DNA from: Citrobacter freundii | Lineage (GTDB): Bacteria > Pseudomonadota > Gammaproteobacteria > Enterobacterales > Enterobacteriaceae | Assembly (NCBI RefSeq): GCF_011077955.1 | Contig: NZ_JAALBX010000001.1 | Coordinates: 496,001 to 560,000 of the forward strand | Length of the DNA: 64,000 nucleotides | Reading direction: 5' to 3' | The notes under the pieces: generated by a model | Told to the model about the DNA's origin: nothing | What the model saw: the letters and a program-made list of their open reading frames with translations, nothing else | Database searches by the model: none | Shown here: one piece after another, positions 1-9,002 of the stretch | How positions within the stretch are numbered: position 1 is the first letter of the stretch | Layout of the letters: every line of letters begins with the position of its first letter | Made by a program: the position numbers and the translations under genes

Positions 1-706
1 TATCTTTAATTGCCGCAACGTCTTCCATGGATTTTTTCAGGAAGAACGCCGGCCCCACTGACCCAATAAATGGCATATGCGCCGCCGCAGCGACTTTAGA
101 AATATTACGTAGCAGAGCCACATCCTGAGGGCTTGCGTCAAATTCATACGAGGAAATGACGGCACCAATCGGCTCACCGCCAGGGGTGTCATATTCAGCG
201 ATATAAGTGTGACCATAAAGACCGCTTTGAATGATTTCCGGCGCGTCTTCAAAATCCTGACGTAGGTCATCCTTGGAAATATCCAGGATTTCAATTTTTA
301 CATTCTGGCGAAAATCAGTGCGGTCGATTAAATGTTTTAGTCCACGCCACTGGGACTCTACTTTTTGAAATTCGTCATGATGCATGACTTCATCTAGCTG
401 ACGGCTTATCTGGTAATCAAGCTCGGCTATATGATGATCTAATAACGTCTTATCCAACTTCTCAATTTGTTGACCGGATTTTTTCAGGCGTTGTAATAGT
501 ACTTGTACCGCCGCCGTTACGCGTTCATCAGCAGTGGCATCCGCTAGGGCCTGGCTGTCTTGCCATGCATTAATATCGCCTAGTGACGCAACAGGTGTAA
601 GATTGATTTTTTCAAACAAAGAGGCGTAAATACCTTTCGCGTCTGAAGGTTCCCGAACGAGGGTTTCGCCGGTTGATGAAGTAGAGTTCTGTACTGACAT
701 CAGCAT
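1..706 (-). CDS. tssC: Type VI secretion sheath large subunit TssC, N-terminal part (runs off the window)
   Basis: TssC (VipB/ImpC family) assembles with TssB into the contractile sheath that drives the type VI secretion needle from the cytoplasm. About 235 codons are visible, roughly half of the usual ~500, and the frame is still open at base 1. Recognisable family text includes the N-terminal LFEKINL region, WRGLKHLIDRTDF and GAVISSYEFD followed by SVGPAFF. Two in-frame ATGs exist, at 706 and 700; neither has a strong ribosome site, so the exact start is open. The gene follows tssB by 25 bases on the same strand, the usual tssB-tssC order. The family assignment is firm; whether the rest of the system is intact cannot be seen. 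Confidence 0.93.
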   Translation of the reverse strand, partial: MLMSVQNSTSSTGETLVREPSDAKGIYASLFEKINLTPVASLGDINAWQDSQALADATADERVTAAVQVLLQRLKKSGQQIEKLDKTLLDHHIAELDYQISRQLDEVMHHDEFQKVESQWRGLKHLIDRTDFRQNVKIEILDISKDDLRQDFEDAPEIIQSGLYGHTYIAEYDTPGGEPIGAVISSYEFDASPQDVALLRNISKVAAAAHMPFIGSVGPAFFLKKSMEDVAAIKD

Positions 707-731
707 TGTCTCGTGTTAATCCGTGAATAAC

Positions 732-1226
732 TCAGGCATTTTTCGGTGCGAGGGAGGAAAGCTCAGTGCGTAATTCGTCGCTAAGCGCAGGATCGCGTAA
801 TATTGCTTCCAGTTCTTTTCTGAAGGTGACGTTATCAAGCAGATTTGACTTCAGATCACGGAGTAAATTACGCATAGCAAGCATCGCTCTTAATTGCGGA
901 ATTTGACGCGCGACTTGCTCGGGTTCGAAATCTTTCATTTCCCGGAACGTTAACTTGACATTTTCTTCGCTGCCATCTCCCGCCAGGGTATTTGCTACGG
1001 TGAGATTAACTGAAGGTGAGAAGTCCGAAAGCACACTATTAAAGTTATTTTTATTGACATTAACTTTTTCACGTTCAGAAAGAGGTCGGGCTTCCTGACC
1101 ATTACTAAAATCACCTGTCACCAGTAATTTGAGAGGCAATTCAACTTTTTTCTGAGCGCCGCCAGTATGTAAGGCGAGTTTAATATTAACGCGAGCTTTA
1201 GGAATTTCTTCCTGATAAGAAGACAT
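732..1226 (-). CDS. tssB: Type VI secretion sheath small subunit TssB
   Basis: TssB (VipA/ImpB family) is the small sheath protein that intertwines with TssC. The protein is 164 residues from the chosen start, normal for the family, with the conserved early text IPKARVNIKL, the LLVTGDFS segment, and a C-terminal helix-rich half (RAMLAMRNLLRDLKSNL). The start at 1226 is chosen because AAGGA lies seven bases before it. A longer in-frame ATG at 1241 has no ribosome site and would place that same AAGGA inside the coding region. It is the first gene of the visible operon, with a long AT-rich non-coding stretch upstream. No gene for other T6SS parts is visible in this window. Confidence 0.93.
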   Translation of the reverse strand: MSSYQEEIPKARVNIKLALHTGGAQKKVELPLKLLVTGDFSNGQEARPLSEREKVNVNKNNFNSVLSDFSPSVNLTVANTLAGDGSEENVKLTFREMKDFEPEQVARQIPQLRAMLAMRNLLRDLKSNLLDNVTFRKELEAILRDPALSDELRTELSSLAPKNA

Positions 1227-1955
1227 AACATATTCCTTCATAAAAAGAGTATTTCAGGTGGCAGAACACCAGAAACCCGGAAGTTTCCCATGACAACACT
1301 CCACCGCATCCGCAGCGATGAATTAGTATTACTAAAACAGGTAGTTACTCGGAAAATGCTACACGTGTTAGCACCATTAACAATCCTTGCGCGGGATCTA
1401 ATTGTAAAAGTACGTGACAAAAAAAAGTATAGAAGGATAAATAATGCTGTAAGTCATAATTAAGAGAACAATAAAACACAGCGGCAACCCCCAAAAATAA
1501 AGGCGTTAACGTTGCATGCCACAAATAAAAATTAACTTAATTATTCTGGTAAATTATTTCACGTCTGAAACATTTACTGATTAACAAGATTAAAAAAGAG
1601 CAACGATGATGGCAAATTAGTTATGCAACTTATTAAATAAATAAATCAGAGCAGCCACAATAAATCACGGCATCAATAATATTATCAAACAACGCATCAC
1701 AGGCAGGTGCCGCCATCTTATTTTAAAAAATATAAATAATGTCAACCCTCACATTTCTCAATTGAGTTACCTCTCGGTCGTTAACTAATTACATTTTAAA
1801 AAATAAGCCGCCCTGGGAACAGAACGAGAGCATTACCAACGGGAAGGGGTTTCAGTCATAAAAAAGCCTCTGAATATGCCTTCAGAGGCCTGAGAGGGAT
1901 TCGTTAAATACCACCAGAGCGATTGCGTGCAAGCAATCAGCCTTACCGGAAGCCG
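1227..1955. other. AT-rich intergenic region upstream of tssB
   Basis: About 730 bases lie between tssB and kduI. The part from roughly 1420 to 1800 is strikingly AT-rich compared with the flanking genes and contains no convincing gene; the one open frame (1238-1420, minus) is short and has no family resemblance. The stretch presumably holds the promoter of the T6SS operon and, by composition, is a good H-NS target, but that is inference. The only definable element is the kduI terminator at its right end. Confidence 0.6.
1859..1889 (-). terminator. Intrinsic terminator downstream of kduI
   Basis: Nine-base perfect stem (GCCTCTGAA with its complement) around a six-base loop at 1866-1889. Read on the minus strand it is followed by a run of T. 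It lies about 65 bases beyond the kduI stop codon and is oriented to end that transcript. Confidence 0.85.
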
Positions 1956-2792
1956 TTAAAGTAAATCTTTTACCGCCACGTGGTCCATATCGTCGAACAC
2001 CTGGTTTTCGCCCACCATACCCCAAATGAAGGTATATGCTTTGGTGCCAACGCCAGAGTGAATGGACCAGCTCGGGGAAATAACCGCTTGCTCGTTATGC
2101 ATCACGATATGACGGGTTTCTTGCGGTTGGCCCATCATATGGAACACGCAGCTATTTTCTTCCATGTTGAAGTAGAAATAGACTTCCATGCGGCGTTCAT
2201 GGGTATGGCACGGCATCGTGTTCCACAGGTTACCCGGCGCAAGTTCAGTCAGGCCCATACTCAACTGACAGGTTTCCAGTACGTCCGGTACAAAATATTT
2301 ATTGATGGTGCGACGGTTGCTGGTTACGTCTTCACCCAGCGTTACCGGCGCAACATCCGCAGGCGTTACGCGTTTGGTCGGATAGGTCAGGTGCGCTGGC
2401 GCGCAGTTATAGTAGTAACGCGCCGGGTTTGCCGGATCAGTGCTTTCAAATACCACTTCCTGCGCGCCCTTACCCACATACAGACCATCACGGTGGTTCA
2501 TTTCATAGGTCGTGCCATCAACACGGATAAGACCAGGCCCGCCGATATTGATTACACCCAGCTCGCGGCGCTCAAGAAAATAGGTTACGCCCAGCTGTTT
2601 ACCCACTTCCCCGCCCACGCTCACCGTGCGGTTAACTGGCATGACGCCACCCACAATAATGCGGTCAATATGGCTGTACGTCATGGTGTACTCATCAGCC
2701 ACGAAAACTTTTTCAATCAAAAACTCTTTACGTAACCCGGTAGTGTCCAGGCTCTTAGCGTGATCGCTATGAATACTTTGGCGTACGTCCAT
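1956..2792 (-). CDS. kduI: 5-keto-4-deoxyuronate isomerase KduI
   Basis: KduI interconverts 4-deoxy-L-threo-5-hexosulose uronate and 3-deoxy-D-glycero-2,5-hexodiulosonate in the breakdown of pectin or glycosaminoglycan uronates in the cytoplasm. The protein is 278 residues, the E. coli length. The cupin zinc ligands are all present: H196 and H198 in [10 protein letters not shown]203, and H245 in WSIHSG. The start has a strong GAGGAG ribosome site five bases upstream. It is divergent from kdgT, which imports 2-keto-3-deoxygluconate further down the same pathway. A KdgR-like operator lies between the two genes. No kduD is adjacent, so the next enzyme must be encoded elsewhere. Confidence 0.97.
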   Translation of the reverse strand: MDVRQSIHSDHAKSLDTTGLRKEFLIEKVFVADEYTMTYSHIDRIIVGGVMPVNRTVSVGGEVGKQLGVTYFLERRELGVINIGGPGLIRVDGTTYEMNHRDGLYVGKGAQEVVFESTDPANPARYYYNCAPAHLTYPTKRVTPADVAPVTLGEDVTSNRRTINKYFVPDVLETCQLSMGLTELAPGNLWNTMPCHTHERRMEVYFYFNMEENSCVFHMMGQPQETRHIVMHNEQAVISPSWSIHSGVGTKAYTFIWGMVGENQVFDDMDHVAVKDLL

Positions 2793-2942
2793 TATGTCTC
2801 CTCAGTGACGTTACGGGGGCTACAAATAACGCCCGTTATTATTAAATGAGCATATTCAACAATAAAAAGTACAAACTCTTTACATTAATTTTCGCTGATA
2901 TCGATCTTAACAAAACCAAAAATCAATATTGTGACGAAGATA

Positions 2943-2962
2943 ACTAAAACAACGTTTCATTT
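2943..2962. promoter_or_regulatory. Candidate KdgR operator between kduI and kdgT
   Basis: The sequence ACTAAAACAACGTTTCATTT agrees at 18 of 20 positions with the KdgR consensus as I remember it (AATRAAAYRYYRTTTYAWTT). KdgR is the IclR-type repressor of pectin and uronate catabolism. The site lies about 150 bases before kduI and 220 before kdgT, in the shared divergent promoter region. A lone CRP half-site (TTGTGA, 2929-2934) precedes it. The rest of 2793-3184 shows no gene. Confidence 0.65.
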
Positions 2963-3184
2963 CTATTGAATCAGTATTCCAATGGATCAATAGTATCACC
3001 ACTGATGAGCATGTTTCAGATTTAACTTAACCGAGCGCGTTTCCATGGCGTCAGCCAGACGGCTGAAAACCAGTAATGACAAGGCCTGTGGGACGGCGCA
3101 ACGCAACGACAAACACATTATTTTTATCAGCGGGCCTTAACGTCGCCTGCTGATGCCAGACATCTAAGTTAACGAGGCCTGTAA

Positions 3185-4171
3185 ATGAAAATTAAAGCGA
3201 CTATGGAACGAATTCCCGGTGGGATGATGCTTATTCCGTTGCTGCTCGGTGCTGTTCTCAATACCTTCGCACCTGACACCGGCGCTTACTTTGGTTCCTT
3301 TACAAAAGGAATGATTAGCGGCACGGTGCCAATTCTGGCGGTATGGTTTTTCTGTATTGGCGCGTCAATTGATTTGCGCGCAACCGGTACGGTATTACGT
3401 AAATCGGGAACGCTGGTTATCACAAAAATTGGGGTTGCCTGGATTATCGCGATGATTGCCGCGTCATTTATTCCTGAAGGCGGGATTCAAACCGGGTTCT
3501 TTGCAGGCCTGTCGGTTCTGGCGATTGTTTCCGCGATGGATATGACCAATGGCGGTCTTTACGCCAGCCTGATGAACCAGTATGGCACCAAAGAAGAGTC
3601 CGGCGCATTTGTACTGATGTCTCTGGAATCCGGTCCGCTAATGACGATGGTGATCCTGGGTTCTGCGGGTCTGGCATCGTTTGAACCACACCATTTCATC
3701 GGCGCGGTTCTGCCGTTCCTGATTGGTTTTACCCTCGGTAACCTGGACCATGACTTCCGCGCCTTCTTCAGCAAAGCGACGCCGGTTCTGATCCCGTTCT
3801 TCGGCTTCGCGCTGGGTAACACCATCAACCTGGCGGTCATTCTGGATACAGGCCTGTTAGGTATCGTGCTGGGCGTAGGCGTTATTATCGTAACCGGTAT
3901 TCCGTTGATTATTGCTGACCGTGTGATTGGCGGCGGTAATGGTACTGCAGGTGTGGCAGCCTCATCAGCCGCAGGCGCTGCAGTCGCAAACCCGGTTATC
4001 ATCGCGCAAATCAACCCGGCATTTGAGCCAGTCGCTGCATCCGCAACCGCACTGGTCGCCGCGAGCGTCATTGTTACCGCGATCCTGGTACCGATTATTA
4101 CCGCCCTGTACGCCAAACGCGTCGGCGGATATAAACCGGTCGCGAAAGTGCAGGAACAGCGGGCTCAGTAA
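3185..4171 (+). CDS. kdgT: 2-keto-3-deoxygluconate permease KdgT
   Basis: KdgT is an inner-membrane proton symporter that imports 2-keto-3-deoxygluconate, an intermediate of pectin and hexuronate breakdown. The 328-residue protein matches the E. coli length of about 327 and is almost wholly hydrophobic, with around ten membrane segments. Family text includes [20 protein letters not shown] at the start and [18 protein letters not shown] near residue 260. GAGG lies eight bases before the ATG. It is divergent from kduI and shares the KdgR-like operator. In E. coli kdgT and kduI are not neighbours, so this pairing is a local rearrangement or a different ancestral order. Confidence 0.95.
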   Translation: MKIKATMERIPGGMMLIPLLLGAVLNTFAPDTGAYFGSFTKGMISGTVPILAVWFFCIGASIDLRATGTVLRKSGTLVITKIGVAWIIAMIAASFIPEGGIQTGFFAGLSVLAIVSAMDMTNGGLYASLMNQYGTKEESGAFVLMSLESGPLMTMVILGSAGLASFEPHHFIGAVLPFLIGFTLGNLDHDFRAFFSKATPVLIPFFGFALGNTINLAVILDTGLLGIVLGVGVIIVTGIPLIIADRVIGGGNGTAGVAASSAAGAAVANPVIIAQINPAFEPVAASATALVAASVIVTAILVPIITALYAKRVGGYKPVAKVQEQRAQ

Positions 4172-4191
4172 CATTTTCCCAAAGCCATAAA

Positions 4192-4222
4192 AAAACGCCG
4201 CACTCTTGAGTGCGGCGTTTTG
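4192..4222. terminator. Bidirectional terminator between kdgT and yjcZ
   Basis: Near-perfect inverted repeat with the arm ACGCCGCACT and a four-base loop, flanked by A-run and T-run so that it can stop transcripts from both sides. It separates the convergent genes kdgT and yjcZ. Confidence 0.88.
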
Positions 4223-4241
4223 TGTATATTACGCAGAAATA

Positions 4242-5117
4242 TCAGGCTGCCAGTGAATCCATCAACACTTCATCGACCATCGCGCCAGCGAGCCGTGACG
4301 CGGAGCACAACCGCGGCATACCCAGCGCCACGCTTTTCCAGCTTTGTGTCACTGACCAACACACCGGTTGGCGTTCGCTATCGCTCCAGTTGCCAAGCCA
4401 GCTCAGGGTATCTTTATAATCAAGCACACCGGGCGTGGGAGGCGAATTGAGCCACTGTTGATAGAAATGACGAGTCTGGGTCGCCGCACTGACGCTTTTC
4501 GCCAGTAACTCTGTCGCCTGATGGCGGATCTCGTCGAGCAACATATCGCGCACGCGCGGGGTGCCAAGTCGAATCGCGGCACCGCATCGTCCCCAGCGCA
4601 ACTCCTCAAGCACCACATAGCAGCGTCCGGCAGGAGAAAACTCGCCGTAATGGCCGGATCGCCAACGTGTAAACACGGTATCGATATGGGCGCGCCCTTC
4701 GTTTTCCAGACCCCGAGACGCTAATTCATCTTCAAGCTGTATGGCGCACTGCGAATAATAGCTGCCCAGTTGTTCAAGCTGCATTACCAGTTCGGGCTCG
4801 CGGCCAGGAATTTCTGCCAGCAATGCCTGGGCTATCAGGCTTAGTGCCATATGCCCCGGCTGGCGGTACTGGCTAACGCCATCAAGCAATCCCGGCAACC
4901 ATTGCGCCCCTTCCGTCATGGTCGAGGGAGTCCACCCGTTTGGTAGTGTCGATTGCGCCAGTAACTCTTTTTGCAAACGCTCGCCAATCGCTTGTTGATG
5001 AGGAATAGCGGGCATAACACGTCGTTGCTGTACAGCAAGCGTTGTATCGACCATCAACTTATCCGTAACGCTTTGCAAATGACGTCCCGGTCCATCAAGT
5101 AATGCGGTCTGCCTCAT
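4242..5117 (-). CDS. yjcZ: YjcZ family protein, partner gene of crfC
   Basis: A 291-residue soluble protein with the length and position of E. coli YjcZ (292 residues), encoded directly after crfC with a four-base ATGA overlap, so the two are translationally coupled. No enzyme motif, signal peptide or membrane segment is visible. The protein is rich in leucine and glutamine and looks largely helical. The biochemical function is unknown. In E. coli the pair has been linked to motility and biofilm control through extra-copy effects, which is recalled knowledge and not shown here. The downstream end is the bidirectional terminator shared with kdgT. Confidence 0.85.
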   Translation of the reverse strand: MRQTALLDGPGRHLQSVTDKLMVDTTLAVQQRRVMPAIPHQQAIGERLQKELLAQSTLPNGWTPSTMTEGAQWLPGLLDGVSQYRQPGHMALSLIAQALLAEIPGREPELVMQLEQLGSYYSQCAIQLEDELASRGLENEGRAHIDTVFTRWRSGHYGEFSPAGRCYVVLEELRWGRCGAAIRLGTPRVRDMLLDEIRHQATELLAKSVSAATQTRHFYQQWLNSPPTPGVLDYKDTLSWLGNWSDSERQPVCWSVTQSWKSVALGMPRLCSASRLAGAMVDEVLMDSLAA

Positions 5118-7483
5118 ACACCATACTCCGCGGCAAAAAGGGTTTGGATATCATCACGCAACAACCGGGCATCTTCATAAATGAAACCGGCAGTAGTATT
5201 ACAAAGCTGCAACTGCTTACGCAGCTCCAGCAGGGCGTCTTCATTTTGCTGACGGGCAACCAGACTCTGCTGAAGACTGGCTTCAATAGACGACAGCGCG
5301 CCGGAAAATTCCGCAAAAAAGCTGGCAAGCCCGGCGCTGACGGAGACGTCAACTTGAGCATCCATGGCCTGACGCACCTGGCTGCTGAACTGATCGATAT
5401 GCTGATATAACTTTTGCTCAAGCCCGGGGATATCAATCACAAAACGTCGCGCACTGGCAGTATAGCCTTCCCAACCCCATTCGGAGCTGTTTAACCAGCG
5501 CACGACCGTCCCTTTCATGCCGCCACGCCGTGACGCGCGGTTGAGCGGAAGCGTTTGCTGATCAATGGCATCGTTAAATAACGAATGCGCATTAAAGTTA
5601 AGCTGGTTGGCGCTAAATACCGGCAGCGTGATATGCGCTTTGAAACCCGCCTGTATTAGCCCGTCAGCAACGCGCGTTTCAATCGGATGCAGGGCATCGC
5701 GCAGTGTCCGCGTCAGGGTCGTTTCAAGCTGGCTGAACAAGGTCGCCAGATCGCGAATCAAACTCTCCTGGAATCCCAGCATTATCACATCGCACGAGGC
5801 GCGGATTTTATGCAGCAACGTCCGCGCTTCGCTTTCAGATTCCAGCATCATTTGCTGGCACCCCGGCTCGAAATCGCGTCGACGATGCGGATCGTGACGG
5901 CCAATACCGCTTAACGAAACCTCAGGAATTTGCCCGCTGCGAAAATAGCTGCTCAGGCTTTCTTCCATTCGGTGCTGGTAGTCCGCAATACAGGCCGCGC
6001 CGCTTTGTAGCGCTTGCGCGACTTCATGCTGCACTTCGTCACGCACCCCATTGCGGGAAGACTGAAGTTCGTCGATATTCTGGCGCAAGCGCACAATACT
6101 TTGTTGCAGCTGATCGCTTGCGATGTCCAGCCCCTGACGGCGAAACGTCATATAGGTTTGCGCACTCTGCGCATAATTGAGCAGTTTATGGGACGCTGAG
6201 CGTAGCGCGTACAGCGACGCGTTAGCATGCGCCGCATGAAGCACCGTCTTAATAGGTTGCTCAAACAGAGAATCTTCCCACAGCAACTCGGCGGCATGGC
6301 GCAACGCAGTGACATCCGTGAGCGACTCGGTCCGCCAGCGGCGGCCCAGGGCGGCCTCTGCGAAGTCCTGCACCCAACGCTGCTCAGTATGCGGCGGCAA
6401 TGCGCCTTTTTGCATCAATTCATGCCGGGCACGGTTCGCCAAATAGCCCCACATCGAGGACACAGGAAAAATATGGTCAGGCTCAATATGACCTTTCATC
6501 AGAGTACAGGATACCAACGCCTTCACCTGATCCTCGTCGTCACTGTTACGATCTTTCTGGTCGAATTTGTTCACCAAGGCGTAAAGCGGAACGGATTTCC
6601 CCACCGTTGAGAGCGCCTGACGCACTTCCTCATCCGATATGGATTTCAACTGGGTATAATCCATCACCGCCAGCACCGCCGATGCGCTTGCCAGTTGCTC
6701 CTGCAACATTTTCTGTAAATGCGGTTGACCAGCTTCATTAGGGCCAGGTGTGTCTAATAACGTCAGTTGCCCCAGGCCCTGATCCATTCCCGCCAGATGA
6801 ACAAATTCCACCTGAATAAACGGAATATGCTCGATTGCCGTATAAGCGCTAAAAGGAAACGCGACATCCAGCACTTTCGACAAGCGCACCAAATCGTTAA
6901 GGCTTTTCAGGCAATGAAAAATAGGTTGCGCGCCAAGATACTGCTTTTCGAATTTGGTGCCGCTGGCTATGCGCAGCAGCAGGCTATCCATGTCATTATC
7001 AATTTCAAGCTGCGTGGAGAGCGTTTCCCGGCGATAACCATGCAGTTTCTGCTGCAATTCCGCCATCAGCGTTTCAATCGGTCCCACATGGGGAAAATAT
7101 AAAATGGGCTCAACCTGCCCTGGCGTATGGCGAATAAGCGTCGGCAGCGCCGTCATAGGGCGATTACGATTTGGCAGTACTTCAGTGCCGACAATGGCGT
7201 TGATGGTAGTCGATTTCCCCGCTTTCATGGTGCCGACAATGGCCAGCACCATTTCCTGATGGGTCACTTTTCGCAGTTCATTGCGCAAGGTTTCCTGCTG
7301 AACCTCAACGCCCTTGTGACTGAAGTGAAGGGGATGGATAGTTGCGATTCGCGCGCCATCCAGGCCTGATGGATTTTCCTGCACCGCAAGAGGGATTTTT
7401 TTTAGCATATCCAGGTTATGCATGGCGAGATGGATTAACCGCTCCGCTTCCTGGCTTAATTCAAAAATAGTCTGTGTATGCAT
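5114..7483 (-). CDS. crfC: Dynamin-like GTPase CrfC (YjdA)
   Basis: CrfC is a bacterial dynamin-like protein; in E. coli it binds the DNA polymerase clamp and helps keep sister replication forks together. The G1 loop GTMKAGKST is at residues 84-92, followed by the G2-region text NRNRPMTALPTL, G3 LLDTPGPNEAG and G4 VNKFD. The C-terminal half is helical and probably coiled coil. The N-terminal QTIFEL resembles a clamp-binding peptide, in the position expected from E. coli. At 789 residues it is about 47 longer than the E. coli protein; the extra length seems to lie in the variable C-terminal half. It is the first gene of a two-gene operon with yjcZ. Confidence 0.93.
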   Translation of the reverse strand: MHTQTIFELSQEAERLIHLAMHNLDMLKKIPLAVQENPSGLDGARIATIHPLHFSHKGVEVQQETLRNELRKVTHQEMVLAIVGTMKAGKSTTINAIVGTEVLPNRNRPMTALPTLIRHTPGQVEPILYFPHVGPIETLMAELQQKLHGYRRETLSTQLEIDNDMDSLLLRIASGTKFEKQYLGAQPIFHCLKSLNDLVRLSKVLDVAFPFSAYTAIEHIPFIQVEFVHLAGMDQGLGQLTLLDTPGPNEAGQPHLQKMLQEQLASASAVLAVMDYTQLKSISDEEVRQALSTVGKSVPLYALVNKFDQKDRNSDDEDQVKALVSCTLMKGHIEPDHIFPVSSMWGYLANRARHELMQKGALPPHTEQRWVQDFAEAALGRRWRTESLTDVTALRHAAELLWEDSLFEQPIKTVLHAAHANASLYALRSASHKLLNYAQSAQTYMTFRRQGLDIASDQLQQSIVRLRQNIDELQSSRNGVRDEVQHEVAQALQSGAACIADYQHRMEESLSSYFRSGQIPEVSLSGIGRHDPHRRRDFEPGCQQMMLESESEARTLLHKIRASCDVIMLGFQESLIRDLATLFSQLETTLTRTLRDALHPIETRVADGLIQAGFKAHITLPVFSANQLNFNAHSLFNDAIDQQTLPLNRASRRGGMKGTVVRWLNSSEWGWEGYTASARRFVIDIPGLEQKLYQHIDQFSSQVRQAMDAQVDVSVSAGLASFFAEFSGALSSIEASLQQSLVARQQNEDALLELRKQLQLCNTTAGFIYEDARLLRDDIQTLFAAEYGV

Positions 7484-7973
7484 AAAATCTTTCCTTAACG
7501 CAAATTTACTTCGATTTTATTTGCTTTATCTTTTTATTAGTTGGTAACGCGTTTGATAATTACCTGCAGGAAATACATCCAAAGATAGTCAAATCGACGC
7601 TTTGGTCGCCGGAAAATAACCAGATTATCCATCTGGCAAGTTAATAAAATCGCTAATATTTACTACTTTCCCTGGAAATTTTTATTTACGCTCAAAGGGC
7701 AAGCGCTATCCTGAACGGGCAAATAAGCCATTCTGGTAAAAGTGATGATGTGCACCTGCGCGGCGACAGATTAGCCGCGCTGACGACAGGCTAATCCCAC
7801 TGAATAATAAATATCATTTAAGAAGCCAGAATAACACCGCCACAACACAAATCACGATATATGTTTCGCATATTTGCGCTAAAATTTAGGTTATTGACAT
7901 CCTTGATCAACTAACCACGCGACACCCGCCGCCACACAACGAATAATCCCTGAAAAAGTACGGGGATTTAGGT

Positions 7974-7979
7974 TATAAT
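7974..7979 (+). promoter_or_regulatory. Candidate -10 element of the yjdM promoter
   Basis: An exact TATAAT hexamer about 80 bases before the yjdM start. The matching -35 region (TGAAAA near 7951) is weak, so this call rests mainly on the -10 hexamer and position. Confidence 0.45.
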
Positions 7980-7990
7980 CCTCGGTTTTT

Positions 7991-8013
7991 GCGGGTCAAA
8001 AACCCGTTTTTTT
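7991..8013 (+). terminator. Terminator-like hairpin in the yjdM leader
   Basis: Stem GCGGGT paired with ACCCGT (one G-U pair) around a five-base loop, followed by seven T. It sits between the probable -10 element and the yjdM start, so it would lie near the 5' end of the transcript. It could be an attenuator or could protect the transcript from upstream read-through. Confidence 0.45.
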
Positions 8014-8061
8014 ACCTTTATTGCTGCTATCAGCACATCACAGTTTTAAGAGGAAACTCCC

Positions 8062-8397
8062 ATGCAACTCCCCCACTGCCCTCAGTGCCAGTCCGAATAT
8101 ACCTATGAAGATAATGGCATGTTTATCTGCCCGGAGTGCGCCCATGAATGGAATGCCGCAGAAGAAGCCGTCGAAACCGATACGCTTATCGTGAAAGACG
8201 CTAACGGCAACTTACTGGCCGATGGCGATAATGTAACCGTGATTAAAGATCTTAAGGTCAAAGGCAGCTCTTCGATGCTGAAAATCGGCACCAAAGTGAA
8301 AGGCATTCGTCTGGTGGAAGGCGACCATAACATTGATTGTAAAATTGACGGTTTCGGCCCGATGAAATTGAAATCAGAATTTGTAAAAAAGAACTGA
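8062..8397 (+). CDS. yjdM: Zinc-ribbon protein YjdM (PhnA family)
   Basis: A 111-residue cytoplasmic protein that matches E. coli YjdM closely across its full length. The N-terminal zinc ribbon is visible as CPQC (residues 6-9) and CPEC about 15 residues later; the C-terminal half is the conserved SH3-like PhnA domain with [20 protein letters not shown] and [13 protein letters not shown]. Despite its old name PhnA it is not thought to be part of the C-P lyase machinery; its true role is not known. AGAGGAAA precedes the ATG. It sits in its E. coli-like place beside crfC and near the phn locus. Confidence 0.95.
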   Translation: MQLPHCPQCQSEYTYEDNGMFICPECAHEWNAAEEAVETDTLIVKDANGNLLADGDNVTVIKDLKVKGSSSMLKIGTKVKGIRLVEGDHNIDCKIDGFGPMKLKSEFVKKN

Positions 8398-8404
8398 TAT
8401 TACC

Positions 8405-8437
8405 CCCTGCGCTGCTCGTCGGCGCAGGGTATCGTTT
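8405..8437 (+). terminator. Terminator after yjdM
   Basis: Eight-base perfect stem (CCCTGCGC and its complement) with a nine-base loop directly after the yjdM stop, followed by a short T-rich stretch. Confidence 0.7.
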
Positions 8438-9002
8438 TGCCTGTTTTGCTATCAGATTGAGAATACCAGCACCCTATCACGGGCCATACGTGAAGATATA
8501 TCCACGATCTTTTTCTGGTTTTTCTGAGCGGTTTATACCGTTGTCAGGGACGGAACAAAACACCACTGCTGGATTTGAGAGTTGCCATTAAAATACATAT
8601 TTATCAATCAGTTAAGTAAAAAACAAAGTACTTCTTTATCCCCTGGCATTGTTAACTGTACCGCGATTAACACAGTGTCACTATTACGATACGGTTTTAT
8701 CATCAATAAAAATTATATTTACCCTGAAAAACCATAACCATTTTTTAAAAATAAACGTCTATATGACTCTTTGCGGCCAATTAGCGCAATATATTATTTT
8801 CAGTAAACTTCCGCTATTTTTTCTAATAACTTACAGAGCGAAATAATTTATTCCACACGCGCATTAAATGGCACACACGACATTCATAGCAGTAAAAAGA
8901 GTGATTATCGGCATCATATTCTTTGCCATTCCGATACACCTATACGAGTAAACCCCGCCATAAAACAGGCGCCCTGCGTCAATAGAGGCGCGTATAGCGG
9001 CG
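8438..9002. other. AT-rich intergenic region between yjdM and the DUF2235 gene
   Basis: About 560 bases without a convincing gene. The part from about 8570 to 8940 is very AT-rich and differs from the flanks. A 65-codon frame at 8649-8846 (plus) has no ribosome site or family resemblance. In E. coli this position, between yjdM and phnF, holds yjdN and phnCDE. No trace of those genes is readable here. Confidence 0.5.

Larger units (their letters stand above)
7484..8061. other. Intergenic region between crfC and yjdM
   Basis: These 578 bases carry the divergent promoters of crfC and yjdM and no supportable gene. Visible items are an eight-base inverted repeat (GATTAGCC, 7769-7776 with 7789-7796, twelve-base loop) of unknown role, a TATAAT hexamer at 7974-7979 that probably serves yjdM, and a hairpin with a T-run in the yjdM leader. 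The left part is AT-rich. Confidence 0.55.

Noticed and set aside
1238-1420. 60-codon minus-strand frame upstream of tssB
   Set aside because: No ribosome site, no known resemblance, and overlaps the tssB leader; treated as non-coding.
1980-2735. 251-codon open frame antisense to kduI on the plus strand
   Set aside because: It lies entirely opposite a clear kduI gene, is rich in H and R as expected of an antisense shadow, and has no ribosome site.
3559-4116. 185-codon frame antisense to kdgT
   Set aside because: Shadow of a strongly conserved permease gene; composition (A, T, P, R) is that of reverse-read membrane codons.
8649-8846. 65-codon frame in the AT-rich gap after yjdM
   Set aside because: AT-rich DNA easily gives hydrophobic frames; there is no ribosome site or conserved motif.
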